A program made the position numbers and the translations under genes. The notes beneath the pieces were generated by a model. The model did not search any database. It was not told the DNA's origin and was given only the letters and a program-made list of their open reading frames with translations. Positions 14,601 to 23,301 of a stretch of 28,967 bases of DNA are shown piece by piece. Where the stretch lies: contig SYGQ01000167.1 of the NCBI GenBank assembly GCA_005799475.1, forward strand, positions 1 to 28,967, written 5' to 3'. Numbering within the stretch: the stretch's first letter is position 1; the number at the start of each line of letters is the position of its first letter. The DNA is from Planctomycetia bacterium (GTDB lineage: Bacteria > Planctomycetota > Phycisphaerae > Phycisphaerales > SM1A02).

Positions 14601-17318
14601 ATGCCGAGCGCCACCGTCACGAAATCCCCCACTCGCCGCTCAACAACACGCCGCGCGGTTCGCCGCAACGCGGGTGCGAAGGGCAAATCACCGAAGCTGG
14701 TCTATTACTTCGGGAGCACGAAGACCGAGGGGCGCGCGGATCAGAAACTTCTTCTGGGAGGCAAGGGAGCGAACCTCGCCGACATGACCTCGATCGGCCT
14801 GCCCGTGCCGCCGGGATTCACGATCACCACCGAGACTTGCGCGCTCTACGCCTCCGGGAAGCGCAAACTTCCAAAGGGCCTCATGGAAGCCGTCGCGGCC
14901 AACATCCGCACGCTCGAGCGGGAACTGGGAAAGCGGTTCGGAAGTGCGAAGAGTCCGCTGCTCGTTTCGGTGCGATCGGGCGCTGCTGTCTCGATGCCGG
15001 GCATGATGGACACCATTCTCAATCTCGGTCTCAACGACGAGGTTGTCGAGGGACTCGCGCGGAGCACCAACAATCCGCGGTTCGCGTACGACGCGTACCG
15101 ACGGCTCATCAACATGTTCGGGGATGTGGTCATGGGCGTCGATCATGAGCACTTCGAACACGCATTCGGCGAGGTCAAGTCGAAACACGGCACGACCGAG
15201 GACACGAAGGTCCCCGTCGAGGGTTTGCGCGAACTCTGCGCGCGGTATCAGGCGATCTACGCCGACCATGTCGGCAAGGCGTTCCCGCAGGACCCGATGA
15301 AGCAACTTGAGGCGGCCATCGGCGCCGTGTTTGAGAGTTGGAATGGCGCGCGTGCGATCGCGTATCGGCAGATCAACGGCATCAAGGGGCTCGCCGGAAC
15401 GGCGGTCAATGTGCAGGCGATGGCCTACGGCAACATGGGTGAAGACTCGGGGACCGGCGTCGCGTTCACGCGTGATCCGTCAACGGGGGCCAACGAGTTC
15501 TACGGGGAGTTCCTCGTCAACGCGCAGGGCGAAGATGTTGTCGCCGGGATCCGGACACCGCAGCCCATCAGTCAGATGGCGCAGTGGAATGCAAAGGTGT
15601 GGAAGCAGCTCCTGGCGGTGCGCAAGAAACTGGAACGGCACTACCGCGACATGCAGGACATCGAGTTCACGATCGAGAAGGGGCGGCTCTTCATGCTGCA
15701 GACTCGCAACGGAAAGCGCAACGGCGCGGCGGCCGTGCGCTGCGCGGTCGAGATGGTCCGCGAGGGACTCATCAACGAGAAGACGGCGCTTCGACGAGTG
15801 CCCGCTGCCGACCTCGTACAACTGCTGCTGCCCTACTACCGGGCGCAGGACAAGCAGGGCATCGAAGTCCTCACGACAGGCATCGCGGCGAGTCCAGGCG
15901 CCGCAAGCGGACGGCTCGCGTTCTCGGCGGTCGAGGCTGTTGAGCGCACGAATGCCGGCGAACGCGTCCTGCTGGTCCGTAAGGAAACATCACCGGAGGA
16001 TGTCGCCGGAATGCACAAGGCGGAGGGGATCCTGACCTCGACGGGCGGCAAGACAAGTCATGCCGCCGTTGTGGCCGTGGGCTGGGGCAAGTGCTGCGTT
16101 GTCGGCGCGGGTGAACTGTCGATCGATGCTTCGGCTGGCACGCTCACCGTGAAGGGCCGAACCTTCGGAAGGCATGACACCCTGTCGATCGACGGCACCG
16201 CGGGCGAAGTGATGCCGGGCGAGGTCGCGCGCACGCTGCCCGAGGGCATCACCGGCGATTTCTCACAACTCTTGAAGTGGGCCGACAAGCACGCGACCAT
16301 GGGAGTCAGGGCCAATGCCGACACGCCCGCGGACGCGCGCGTGGCTCGCGAGTATGGCGCCATCGGGATCGGGCTCTGCCGCACGGAGCACATGTTTTTC
16401 CAGTCTGAACGAATCAAGGCCATGCGCATGATGATTCTCGCGAACGACGCGGGTGAACGCGAAGCCGCGCTCGCGCGGCTGCTCCCATATCAGCGCACGG
16501 ACTTCATTGGCATCTTCACGGCGATGGCCGGACAGCCCGTCACGGTGCGGCTCCTTGACCCGCCGTTGCACGAGTTCGTGCCCCACGAGGAGGCGCAGCA
16601 GCAGGAACTGGCCAACGAGGTGGGGGTGGCGCTGGCGGATGTCAAGCGCCGCGTCGCCCAGTTGCATGAGGCGAATCCGATGCTCGGTCACCGCGGGTGC
16701 CGCCTCGCTGTGACCTATCCCGAGATCCTCACGATGCAGGTCCGAGCCATCACCGAAGCGGCGATTGAGTGCCGATCACAGCGAATCGACGCGCGGCCTG
16801 AGATCATGATTCCGCTCGTGGGCACACGGCGGGAACTCGCGTCACTGCGCGTCCTCACCCAACAGACGATCGCCGCCGTATTCGTCGAGCGAAAGGTGCG
16901 CAAGTTCGAGATTCCCATTGGCACGATGATCGAGATTCCGCGGGCCGCGGTGACTGCGGACGAAGTCGCTGAGGCGGCTGAGTTCTTCTCCTTCGGGACC
17001 AATGACCTCACGCAGATGACATTTGGGTTCAGCCGCGATGACATTGCGTCGTTCGTGCCCGCGTACATCGCCAAGGGTCTGCTCGAGTGCGACCCGTTCC
17101 AGTCGCTTGACGCCAACGGCGTCGGGGCACTCGTACGAATGGCGTGCGAGAAGGGTCGCGCGACTCGGCCCGACATTAAGCTTGGCGTCTGCGGAGAGCA
17201 CGGCGGCGACCCGGCGTCCATTCGGTTCTTTCAGAGCTGTGGGCTTGCGTATGTCTCGTGTTCGCCATTTCGAGTCCCCGTGGCGCGACTCGCGGCGGCG
17301 CAGGCGGCGCTGGCATGA
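14601..17318 (+). CDS. ppdK: Pyruvate, phosphate dikinase
   Basis: PpdK interconverts pyruvate, ATP and phosphate with PEP, AMP and pyrophosphate in the cytoplasm. The 905-residue length is close to the family norm (about 880). The ATP-grasp start is LLLGGKGANLADM. The phosphohistidine domain has GGKTSHAAVV with H487. The C-terminal PEP/pyruvate barrel has GTNDLTQMTFGFSRDD and the catalytic cysteine C864 in VCGEHGGDP. A basic, Thr/Arg-rich tail of about 30 residues precedes the conserved start. Near the phosphohistidine, the common GGMTSHAAVVARG reads GGKTSHAAVVAVG. It leads a nine-gene codirectional block; its stop overlaps the next start (ATGA). Confidence 0.95.
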   Translation: MPSATVTKSPTRRSTTRRAVRRNAGAKGKSPKLVYYFGSTKTEGRADQKLLLGGKGANLADMTSIGLPVPPGFTITTETCALYASGKRKLPKGLMEAVAANIRTLERELGKRFGSAKSPLLVSVRSGAAVSMPGMMDTILNLGLNDEVVEGLARSTNNPRFAYDAYRRLINMFGDVVMGVDHEHFEHAFGEVKSKHGTTEDTKVPVEGLRELCARYQAIYADHVGKAFPQDPMKQLEAAIGAVFESWNGARAIAYRQINGIKGLAGTAVNVQAMAYGNMGEDSGTGVAFTRDPSTGANEFYGEFLVNAQGEDVVAGIRTPQPISQMAQWNAKVWKQLLAVRKKLERHYRDMQDIEFTIEKGRLFMLQTRNGKRNGAAAVRCAVEMVREGLINEKTALRRVPAADLVQLLLPYYRAQDKQGIEVLTTGIAASPGAASGRLAFSAVEAVERTNAGERVLLVRKETSPEDVAGMHKAEGILTSTGGKTSHAAVVAVGWGKCCVVGAGELSIDASAGTLTVKGRTFGRHDTLSIDGTAGEVMPGEVARTLPEGITGDFSQLLKWADKHATMGVRANADTPADARVAREYGAIGIGLCRTEHMFFQSERIKAMRMMILANDAGEREAALARLLPYQRTDFIGIFTAMAGQPVTVRLLDPPLHEFVPHEEAQQQELANEVGVALADVKRRVAQLHEANPMLGHRGCRLAVTYPEILTMQVRAITEAAIECRSQRIDARPEIMIPLVGTRRELASLRVLTQQTIAAVFVERKVRKFEIPIGTMIEIPRAAVTADEVAEAAEFFSFGTNDLTQMTFGFSRDDIASFVPAYIAKGLLECDPFQSLDANGVGALVRMACEKGRATRPDIKLGVCGEHGGDPASIRFFQSCGLAYVSCSPFRVPVARLAAAQAALA

Positions 17319-18190
17319 ACGCCCGCCTGCGAGCGGGTGGATCCGTGATCCATCTGGCCGCTGCATTGGCGGGGTGCCAGAGCGCTCCCCCCTCACCGGC
17401 GCCGCGTGATCCTTACACGCCTCCGTCGCCGATTCCGTCGGTTGCGCCACTCATGACGCCAAGGGGGTACGAGGCTCCGCGCTTCGCGACGCCTCCCACG
17501 CTCGACGGCCATTCAGAGTTGGTTTGGGATGCCGTGCCGTGGACCGAGCCGTTCCTCGACATCGAGGGACCAGCTCGCACGGTGCCTTCGCAGCGGACGC
17601 GCGTCAAGATGGGCTGGGACTCGCAGAACCTGTACATCCTCGCGGAACTCGAGGAAACCGACATCTGGGCGACACTCACCGAACACGACGCGATTGTGTT
17701 TCATGACAACGACTTCGAGGTGTTCATCGATCCCGACTCGGACACGCGCGAGTACTACGAGATCGAGGTCAATGCAATCGGCACCGTGTTTGATCTCTTT
17801 CTGCCGAGACCCTACCGAGCTGAGGGGAAGGCCGATCACTCGTGGACGGCCCAGGGCATGAAGTTGGCGATCGCTCTCGAAGGCACGGTCAATGACCCGC
17901 GCGACCGCGATCGCGCGTGGCGGGTCGAGATGGCGCTGCCGTGGTCCCTGTTCGTGCCGCCTCGCGGGCATGCGCCGGTCCTTCAGCGCGCCGCGCGACC
18001 GCCGCACGCGGGTGATGTGTGGCGCATCAATTTCTCGCGAGTACAGTGGACTCTCGCGAAGACGGAGTCCGGCTACGAGAAGATGCCAAACCGGCCCGAG
18101 GACAATTGGACTTGGACCCCGCAGTGGACGATTGACATGCACCTTCCGCAGTGGTGGGGAACCGTGAAGTTTGTGGAGAGTTTGCCATGA
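17315..18190 (+). CDS. Lipoprotein with a CBM9-like carbohydrate-binding domain
   Basis: The 291-residue protein starts with a short signal ending in LAGC (C21), a good lipobox, and then a Pro/Ser-rich linker. From about residue 55 it resembles the family-9-like carbohydrate-binding fold: PTLDGHSELVWDAVPW, TRVKMGWDSQNLYILAELEE, a HDNDFEVFIDPD acidic motif and YYEIEVNAIGTVFD. Such domains bind sugars or decorate enzymes acting on polysaccharide. No catalytic domain is present, so this is probably a surface or periplasmic binding protein. Start ATG at 17315 overlaps the ppdK stop; the stop overlaps the next gene's ATG at 18187. Coupling of an exported lipoprotein between two cytoplasmic metabolic genes is unusual. 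Confidence 0.75.
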   Translation: MNARLRAGGSVIHLAAALAGCQSAPPSPAPRDPYTPPSPIPSVAPLMTPRGYEAPRFATPPTLDGHSELVWDAVPWTEPFLDIEGPARTVPSQRTRVKMGWDSQNLYILAELEETDIWATLTEHDAIVFHDNDFEVFIDPDSDTREYYEIEVNAIGTVFDLFLPRPYRAEGKADHSWTAQGMKLAIALEGTVNDPRDRDRAWRVEMALPWSLFVPPRGHAPVLQRAARPPHAGDVWRINFSRVQWTLAKTESGYEKMPNRPEDNWTWTPQWTIDMHLPQWWGTVKFVESLP

Positions 18191-19518
18191 CGACCCGAGC
18201 AACGCCAGACGATCCTGTCAGAGACCAATCCGCCATTCTTGAATCACTCGGTGTCTCGCGGCACTCGGGCGGTCTGTACTCCCAGGTGCTGCAACGGATG
18301 CTCAGCGCCGCGGCCACCATCGGCATGCCACGCGAGCACCAACTCATTCTCGCGCGCCCCAAGAACACGGTTTCCGTGAACTTTCCAGTGCTCATGGACG
18401 ATGGCGAGTACCAAATGTTTACGGGGATTCGCGTGCAGCACAACGACGCGATGGGTCCATTCAAGGGCGGCCTCCGGTTTGCGCCCCGCGTGACTCTGGA
18501 CGACTTCGGCGGGCTCGCGATCCTCATGATGCTGAAGACGGCACTCTTGCGGCTCCCGTTCGGCGGTGCCGCGGGCGGCGTGGCCTGCGACCCGTCGGTG
18601 CTCTCGCGAGACGAACTGATGCGCGTCGTCCGTCGGTTCGCCGCTTCGATCGCCCATCACATTGGCCCCGACTACGATGTGCCTGGCCCCGATGTCGGCG
18701 CGGATCCGCAGGTGATGGCGTGGTTCTCTGACACCACGGCACAGATGACGCCGGATCGCTCGCGGCAAGGCATGCGCGCGATTGTGACGGGAAAGCCTCC
18801 TGAGATCGGCGGTGCCGCTGGTCGAGAGATTGCGCTGGGCACGGGATTCCTCCACATGCTCCGCGAACTTCTGCCGGACTTCAACATGAAGGTGCAGGGG
18901 CTTCGCTTCACGGTCGCAGGCTTCGGCCGCATGGGGGGGCAGGTCGCGAACATGCTCACCGGCGAGGGGGCGCGCCTCGTTGGAGCCATCGACCGCCGCG
19001 GGGGCATCCTCTCCGAGGCGCCAATGGAGCCTGAAGCGCTCATCGAACGATTGCGCAGCACGGGAGGCCTCTCCGGGGTCCCCGGTTCGATCGCGGTCGA
19101 CGAAGAACAGTTCTATCGAGCCAAGCCGGACATCCTCGTCGTCGCATCGGGCGAGTCGGTCGTGACCGCACGCCATGCCGAGTGGATCGGCGCACCGGTT
19201 GTGGCCGAGGTCGCGCATGCGCCGTGGACCACCGATGGCGATGATGTGCTCTTCCAGCGCGGCATTGAGGTGATCCCGAGCATCCTCGGCAACGCCGGAG
19301 CCGCCGCGGGGAGTTACCTCGAGTGGGTCCAGAACCGGACCTTCATCCCAATGAGCTCGACCGAGTTCGACCGGCAGATCGAGCAGCACATGGTGCTCGC
19401 GACGCGCCGGATGAAACTGGCGAAACTCCGGTACGAGACGGACTGGCGGACCGCCGCATACGCCGCCGCACTCGAGAGCCTCGGCCGCATCTACGAACTG
19501 CGCGGCATCTTCCCGTAA
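18187..19518 (+). CDS. Glu/Leu/Phe/Val dehydrogenase-family protein lacking the catalytic lysine
   Basis: The 443-residue length and overall sequence match hexameric glutamate dehydrogenases. Substrate-side lysines K93 (GPFKGGLRF) and K117 (MMLKTALL) are present. So are the catalytic-type Asp D169 (PGPDVGADP), the GGAAGREIA loop and a Rossmann motif VAGFGRMGG (243-251). In the family signature PFGGxKGG, however, the catalytic lysine is alanine (PFGGAAGG, A129). The usual EGANGPTT reads EVAHAPWTT, and IPDILANAGG reads IPSILGNAGA. Normal oxidative deamination is therefore doubtful, so a regulatory or altered-chemistry role is possible. The ATG overlaps the previous stop (ATGA); the HIT gene starts 5 bp after its stop. 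Confidence 0.88.
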   Translation: MTTRATPDDPVRDQSAILESLGVSRHSGGLYSQVLQRMLSAAATIGMPREHQLILARPKNTVSVNFPVLMDDGEYQMFTGIRVQHNDAMGPFKGGLRFAPRVTLDDFGGLAILMMLKTALLRLPFGGAAGGVACDPSVLSRDELMRVVRRFAASIAHHIGPDYDVPGPDVGADPQVMAWFSDTTAQMTPDRSRQGMRAIVTGKPPEIGGAAGREIALGTGFLHMLRELLPDFNMKVQGLRFTVAGFGRMGGQVANMLTGEGARLVGAIDRRGGILSEAPMEPEALIERLRSTGGLSGVPGSIAVDEEQFYRAKPDILVVASGESVVTARHAEWIGAPVVAEVAHAPWTTDGDDVLFQRGIEVIPSILGNAGAAAGSYLEWVQNRTFIPMSSTEFDRQIEQHMVLATRRMKLAKLRYETDWRTAAYAAALESLGRIYELRGIFP

Positions 19519-19523
19519 CTGTG

Positions 19524-19940
19524 ATGCCGTCGATTTTCACCCGCATCATCCGTGGTGAGATCCCATCGCATCGCGTGTACGAAGACCCCGCCGTCGTCGC
19601 GTTTCTCGACATCGCACCGCTGTCGCGGGGCCATGTCCTTGTGGTTCCGGTGGAGGAGCGTGAGCAACTGCACGAACTCTCCGCCGAGAGCGCCGCCGCG
19701 CTCGGCCGTGCGCTGCCGATCGTTGCCCGGGCCGTGCTGGCCGCAACGGGCGCGAACGCCTACAACATTCTCCAGAACAACGGCGCGCTAGCCCATCAAG
19801 CCGTGCCGCATGTGCACTTCCACATCATTCCCAAGTACGAGGCTGGGCTCGGGCTCGGGATCGAGTGGAGCGCGACGGCGATCGATGCGCCTGCCGCTGC
19901 TGAACTCGCGGCGCGAATTCGCGAGAGGATTGGGGAGTGA
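19524..19940 (+). CDS. HIT-family nucleotide-binding protein
   Basis: HIT proteins (HinT/Fhit-like) hydrolyse or transfer nucleotidyl groups from nucleoside phosphoramidates or dinucleotides. The 138-residue protein has the N-terminal pattern FTRIIRGEIPSHRVYED, GHVLVVP and the histidine triad HVHFH (96-100) with H98 as likely nucleophile. The C-terminal part beyond the triad is short and variable. The ATG at 19524 is chosen; a GTG one codon before is possible. Its stop overlaps the birA GTG start (GTGA), so the two are coupled. The natural substrate cannot be told from sequence. Confidence 0.92.
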   Translation: MPSIFTRIIRGEIPSHRVYEDPAVVAFLDIAPLSRGHVLVVPVEEREQLHELSAESAAALGRALPIVARAVLAATGANAYNILQNNGALAHQAVPHVHFHIIPKYEAGLGLGIEWSATAIDAPAAAELAARIRERIGE

Positions 19941-20728
19941 GCGCCGATTCGGGCGCGGGGGAGACCGAGCGGGTCCCGTTGGAAGCGTGGCCCGAGGAGC
20001 TCCGCCGGGCGTGTCAGGGGTCGCGCCACTTTCGTGAGATCCGCGTTGTGCGCGAGACGCCATCGACACAGGATGTCGCGCGCGCGATGGGTGTGGGTGG
20101 TGTCGCCATGGCGTGGCGGCAGACTGCAGGGCGCGGACGGCTCGGACGCGCGTGGCAAGACACTCTCGAAGACGGACTCGCGATCAGCGTGTGTGTGCCC
20201 GCAGAAGTTGGTGCGCTCGCCAGCGTCGCAGCGGGGATCGCTGCGGCGATCGCGATCGAGGGCGCGATCGTCGCGGGATGCCCACCAGCGCCTACGGTCG
20301 CGCTCAAGTGGCCGAACGACCTGCTGATCCAGGGACGCAAGGTCGGCGGGATCCTTGTGGAAGGCGACGGGAAACTCCTCACGATCGGCATCGGGATCAA
20401 CTGTTCGCAACGGCAGTTCACTGGCGAACTCACCAATCGGGCGACGAGCCTTGCCCTCCACGGGGCGAGCGTGGACCGCCTTGAAATCGCCGTGCGCCTC
20501 CTTCCTGAACTTGATCGTTGGCTCCACACCGAGGCGCGGACCATCGCCGACGAGTTTTCGCGTCGAGACGCGCTCGTTGGGACCGAACTCAGCTTCTCGA
20601 CGGCTTCGGGAATCGTCTCAGGCATCGTGCGCGGCGTGGATGTGGTCGAGGGGATCAGAGTTGAGACCCATGACGGTGTCATCACGCTCGATCCGCGCAC
20701 CTCGTGCATCGTTGCGAAGTTGTCGTGA
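19937..20728 (+). CDS. birA: Biotin--[acetyl-CoA-carboxylase] ligase (no DNA-binding domain)
   Basis: BirA activates biotin with ATP and attaches it to the biotin carboxyl carrier protein. The 263-residue protein has the biotinyl-AMP loop QTAGRGRLGRAW (62-73), KWPNDLL (124-130) and the lysine K135 in GRKVGGILVE. A short C-terminal SH3-like domain follows at about 215-262. The N-terminal winged-helix repressor domain of E. coli BirA is absent, so it is probably a monofunctional ligase. The GTG start at 19937 overlaps the HIT stop. A 31-bp gap separates it from the next gene. Confidence 0.92.
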   Translation: MSADSGAGETERVPLEAWPEELRRACQGSRHFREIRVVRETPSTQDVARAMGVGGVAMAWRQTAGRGRLGRAWQDTLEDGLAISVCVPAEVGALASVAAGIAAAIAIEGAIVAGCPPAPTVALKWPNDLLIQGRKVGGILVEGDGKLLTIGIGINCSQRQFTGELTNRATSLALHGASVDRLEIAVRLLPELDRWLHTEARTIADEFSRRDALVGTELSFSTASGIVSGIVRGVDVVEGIRVETHDGVITLDPRTSCIVAKLS

Positions 20729-20759
20729 GTTTCGCATTCCTGCGAGTACCTTGCGTGCC

Positions 20760-21521
20760 ATGATCACCGCGCGGTGTGCATCGATCGTGCTGGCGCTTGC
20801 GTTGCCGTCGCTCTGCATGGCGCAGGACGCGCGTCCGAGCGACGCGCGGCCACCCGCGCGGCCGTCGCTCGTCGATGACGATCCTTCGGCGCACCAGCCC
20901 GTGGACCCAGCGGTGGCCGACCGGGGCGCCCTCGCGGCTCCCGCGCGGGTGATGCCCTACGAACTCGCGCTGCCGCAGGGATTCGATCGCGTGTTCCGCG
21001 TGCCGGGCAACTCTGGGAAGTTTTACAGGGCCAGCGGTGCGCTCTATGCGGTGTTCGACGAGGCGGTCTACCGGCGCGGCAAGGATGGCCAGCGGATCGC
21101 GGATGTTCCTCCCGGAACCGTCTACTACATCGGTCGGCCGGACTGGACGCGTGTTCCAGGCATCTCCACCATCGAAGCGGGCTCGGTCATGGAAGAGGCT
21201 CACCGTTCGTCGCAGCGCGAGAGTGAGCGAAGCGCGTCGCTGCGCGCGGAGTCTGGCTCGCACACGCGAACTGGGGAGGGTGATCGAGCGGGCGCAGTCG
21301 ACGAGGTCGATTCGGCCGAACTCGAGCCACCAGTCGAGTTTGCCTCCACCCATCACGATGTCGCGGCCACGACGGGGAGGCTGCCCGCGGGAGTCGATCG
21401 ATCGCTCGTCGTTGGCGAAGGTTCGGATGTCCGTCCGCGATTCACAGTTGATCTTGTCTACCGCCAGCATCGCCTCGCGGGTCTCTTCCAGATGGCGCTC
21501 AGCCAACGCGTCCGCGAGTGA
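20760..21521 (+). CDS. Secreted protein of unknown function
   Basis: I do not recognise this 253-residue protein. It has a clear signal peptide (residues 1-21, hydrophobic IVLALALPSL, likely cleavage after CMA). A Pro/Asp/Ala-rich low-complexity part follows, then a more ordered core at about 65-140 containing LPQGFDRVFRVPG and FYRASGALYAVFDEAVY. The second half is charged and poor in hydrophobics. There is no lipobox and no membrane helix after the signal. ATG 20760 is chosen because it begins the signal peptide; the frame is open far upstream through birA only by chance. The next secreted gene starts 1 bp after its stop, which suggests a functional pair. Confidence 0.65.
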   Translation: MITARCASIVLALALPSLCMAQDARPSDARPPARPSLVDDDPSAHQPVDPAVADRGALAAPARVMPYELALPQGFDRVFRVPGNSGKFYRASGALYAVFDEAVYRRGKDGQRIADVPPGTVYYIGRPDWTRVPGISTIEAGSVMEEAHRSSQRESERSASLRAESGSHTRTGEGDRAGAVDEVDSAELEPPVEFASTHHDVAATTGRLPAGVDRSLVVGEGSDVRPRFTVDLVYRQHRLAGLFQMALSQRVRE

Positions 21522-21522
21522 C

Positions 21523-23301
21523 ATGGCCCCACGAGCGTTCGCCATGATCGTTGGCGTTGTGCTTGGCATGCACGCGCGCGGACAGGGGACGCAGCCGCCC
21601 TCGCAGGTTGCGCCCGCAGAGTTTGCAGGGCTCCCAGAGACACAATCAGTGGTGGCGGCTGCAACGAATCCCGCCGCAGTGCGCGGCGGCGTACTCATCT
21701 TGCCACTGCTGCGGCGGAGCGAGAGTTCTCCATGGCCGACCACGCTCTCGCTCAGGCTCGATGATGGGCGCACGCTCACAGGACCGGTCGTGTCGATCGA
21801 ACGGCATGAACCAACGAGTCCGTCATGGACGAGCCCAAGACTTGTCGAACGCACGACCGCGCCAATGGGCGACGGCAATGTCGCGCTCCTCGTCCCATTG
21901 CCGACGGACTCGTCGGACGCGCTTGTCCTCGGTGCGCAGCGACTCGAGCCACAGTGGCTTGATCCGCTCACTCCAGCTCAGGGTCGTGCTTGTGTGGAGC
22001 CGGCGATCACCGCAGACGATTCGCCCGACCCTGCGGCCCCCAACGAGTACTTCCGGGCCGTGCTCCACGCCCATCGATTGAGAACCGTTCCGCCGGCACT
22101 TGAGTGCAAGGGGGCGGATGCGCTCTATGCGCGCGCCATCGCTGGCATGTGGAGTGCGGCGATTGCGCGACTCGCCGAACAGGATCCGGTTCTGGCTGAG
22201 GAAATCCTCAGCGACCTCGCCGGTCGCGCGCGAGGCGAATGCGGCGGGGTCATGCGATCGATTGCCGCGTGGGAGACGAATGAGGAAGAGCTCGCCCAGT
22301 TGCTGCGGCGCCTCCTTGAACCCGGGGTGCCCGGCGTGGTGATCGTCGAAAGCGCACGCGCGTGGCTCGATGGGCGGGCCCCGGTCGCCATCTGGGTCAT
22401 CGCCGACGAGGGCGAGTCCGTCGTCCTTGCAGTGGCGAACCCGCGTCGGCGCAGTGTCCCACTTGAGCTCTCGTGGCCGCAGCGCCACGAGCTCGCTTTC
22501 GACGGGGACATTCCACCCGAAACGCTTGCCATCGTGCGCGCGGTGCGCCCCGTGTTTGGCCCCGAAGGATCCTCGGCGTTGGATCCGGCGACCGCCCTGG
22601 CTGTGGAGGAACATGGACTTGGGCGGCTCCTGCCACCGGGGGCTCAAGGCGCAGGTGGCGCACACTCGGCGGTCGAGTCGCAAGTGCGAATCCCGCGGGT
22701 GCTCATCGCGCAGTCGGGTGGCACCGAGCAGTCGATCCTTGTCGGGACGGGGCGACTCGCCGCAAGGCCACCTGGGCTTGGACTCGGCGTGTTCGTGCCG
22801 ACCGTGACACTCGCGCAGGTCCGCGCAGGTACGGCGACGCCACCGCCGCAGGGTTGGTCAACCAGCGTTGGACTTCGCCGCCGACCCGCGGGGTGGGAAC
22901 TGATCGTCGAGTGCGCACAGTCGGAGCCGAAGAGTGTGCAGCGCGACGAGGTCACGCTGACCTTTGATGCTGGGTTTGCGCGCTCCATCACTCTGTCCAG
23001 CGACGGCCGCGTCACGGGAGCAGGCGAGTCCGTCGAGAGTGAAGCAGCGTTCGCGTCGAGCCCAGGCCGGTGGCGATCGCGCGTACCGATCCCTGACGAG
23101 TGGATCGGCTCGGCCGCTCACGACGGGCACATCGCACTCTCCGCATCGCGCAGCGTGGATCCCGTGCCGGGCGCATCGATTCCCGAGGCCGCTCGTCGTC
23201 AGTTCGCTGGCCTCGCGCCGCCGAGATTCGATTCGCACGCGCGGCCCCTTCCTATCGATCTCTCGAGTTGGTCGCTCTCGAGCGTTACACTCGGGCCATG
23301 A
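21523..23301 (+). CDS. Large secreted protein of unknown function
   Basis: I do not recognise this 592-residue protein. It begins with a signal-like segment (FAMIVGVVLGMHA) and has no further obvious membrane helices. The N-terminal third has a beta-rich look (VLILPLLRR, TTLSLRLDDGRTLTGPVVSIE). A helical middle follows at about 200-270, with ADALYARAIAGMWSAAIARL. The C-terminal half again looks beta-rich. No catalytic motif stands out. The start at 21523 lies 1 bp after the previous stop, and its stop overlaps the parA start (ATGA). It may form an exported unit with the preceding gene. Confidence 0.65.
   Translation: MAPRAFAMIVGVVLGMHARGQGTQPPSQVAPAEFAGLPETQSVVAAATNPAAVRGGVLILPLLRRSESSPWPTTLSLRLDDGRTLTGPVVSIERHEPTSPSWTSPRLVERTTAPMGDGNVALLVPLPTDSSDALVLGAQRLEPQWLDPLTPAQGRACVEPAITADDSPDPAAPNEYFRAVLHAHRLRTVPPALECKGADALYARAIAGMWSAAIARLAEQDPVLAEEILSDLAGRARGECGGVMRSIAAWETNEEELAQLLRRLLEPGVPGVVIVESARAWLDGRAPVAIWVIADEGESVVLAVANPRRRSVPLELSWPQRHELAFDGDIPPETLAIVRAVRPVFGPEGSSALDPATALAVEEHGLGRLLPPGAQGAGGAHSAVESQVRIPRVLIAQSGGTEQSILVGTGRLAARPPGLGLGVFVPTVTLAQVRAGTATPPPQGWSTSVGLRRRPAGWELIVECAQSEPKSVQRDEVTLTFDAGFARSITLSSDGRVTGAGESVESEAAFASSPGRWRSRVPIPDEWIGSAAHDGHIALSASRSVDPVPGASIPEAARRQFAGLAPPRFDSHARPLPIDLSSWSLSSVTLGP

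Noticed and set aside
18244..19389. 381-codon minus-strand open frame inside the GDH-like gene
   Set aside because: Shadow of a gene with strong family similarity on the plus strand.
20682..21971. 429-codon minus-strand open frame
   Set aside because: It runs antisense across birA's end and two signal-peptide genes that fit the operon with tight spacing; its product is Arg/Ser-rich without domains.
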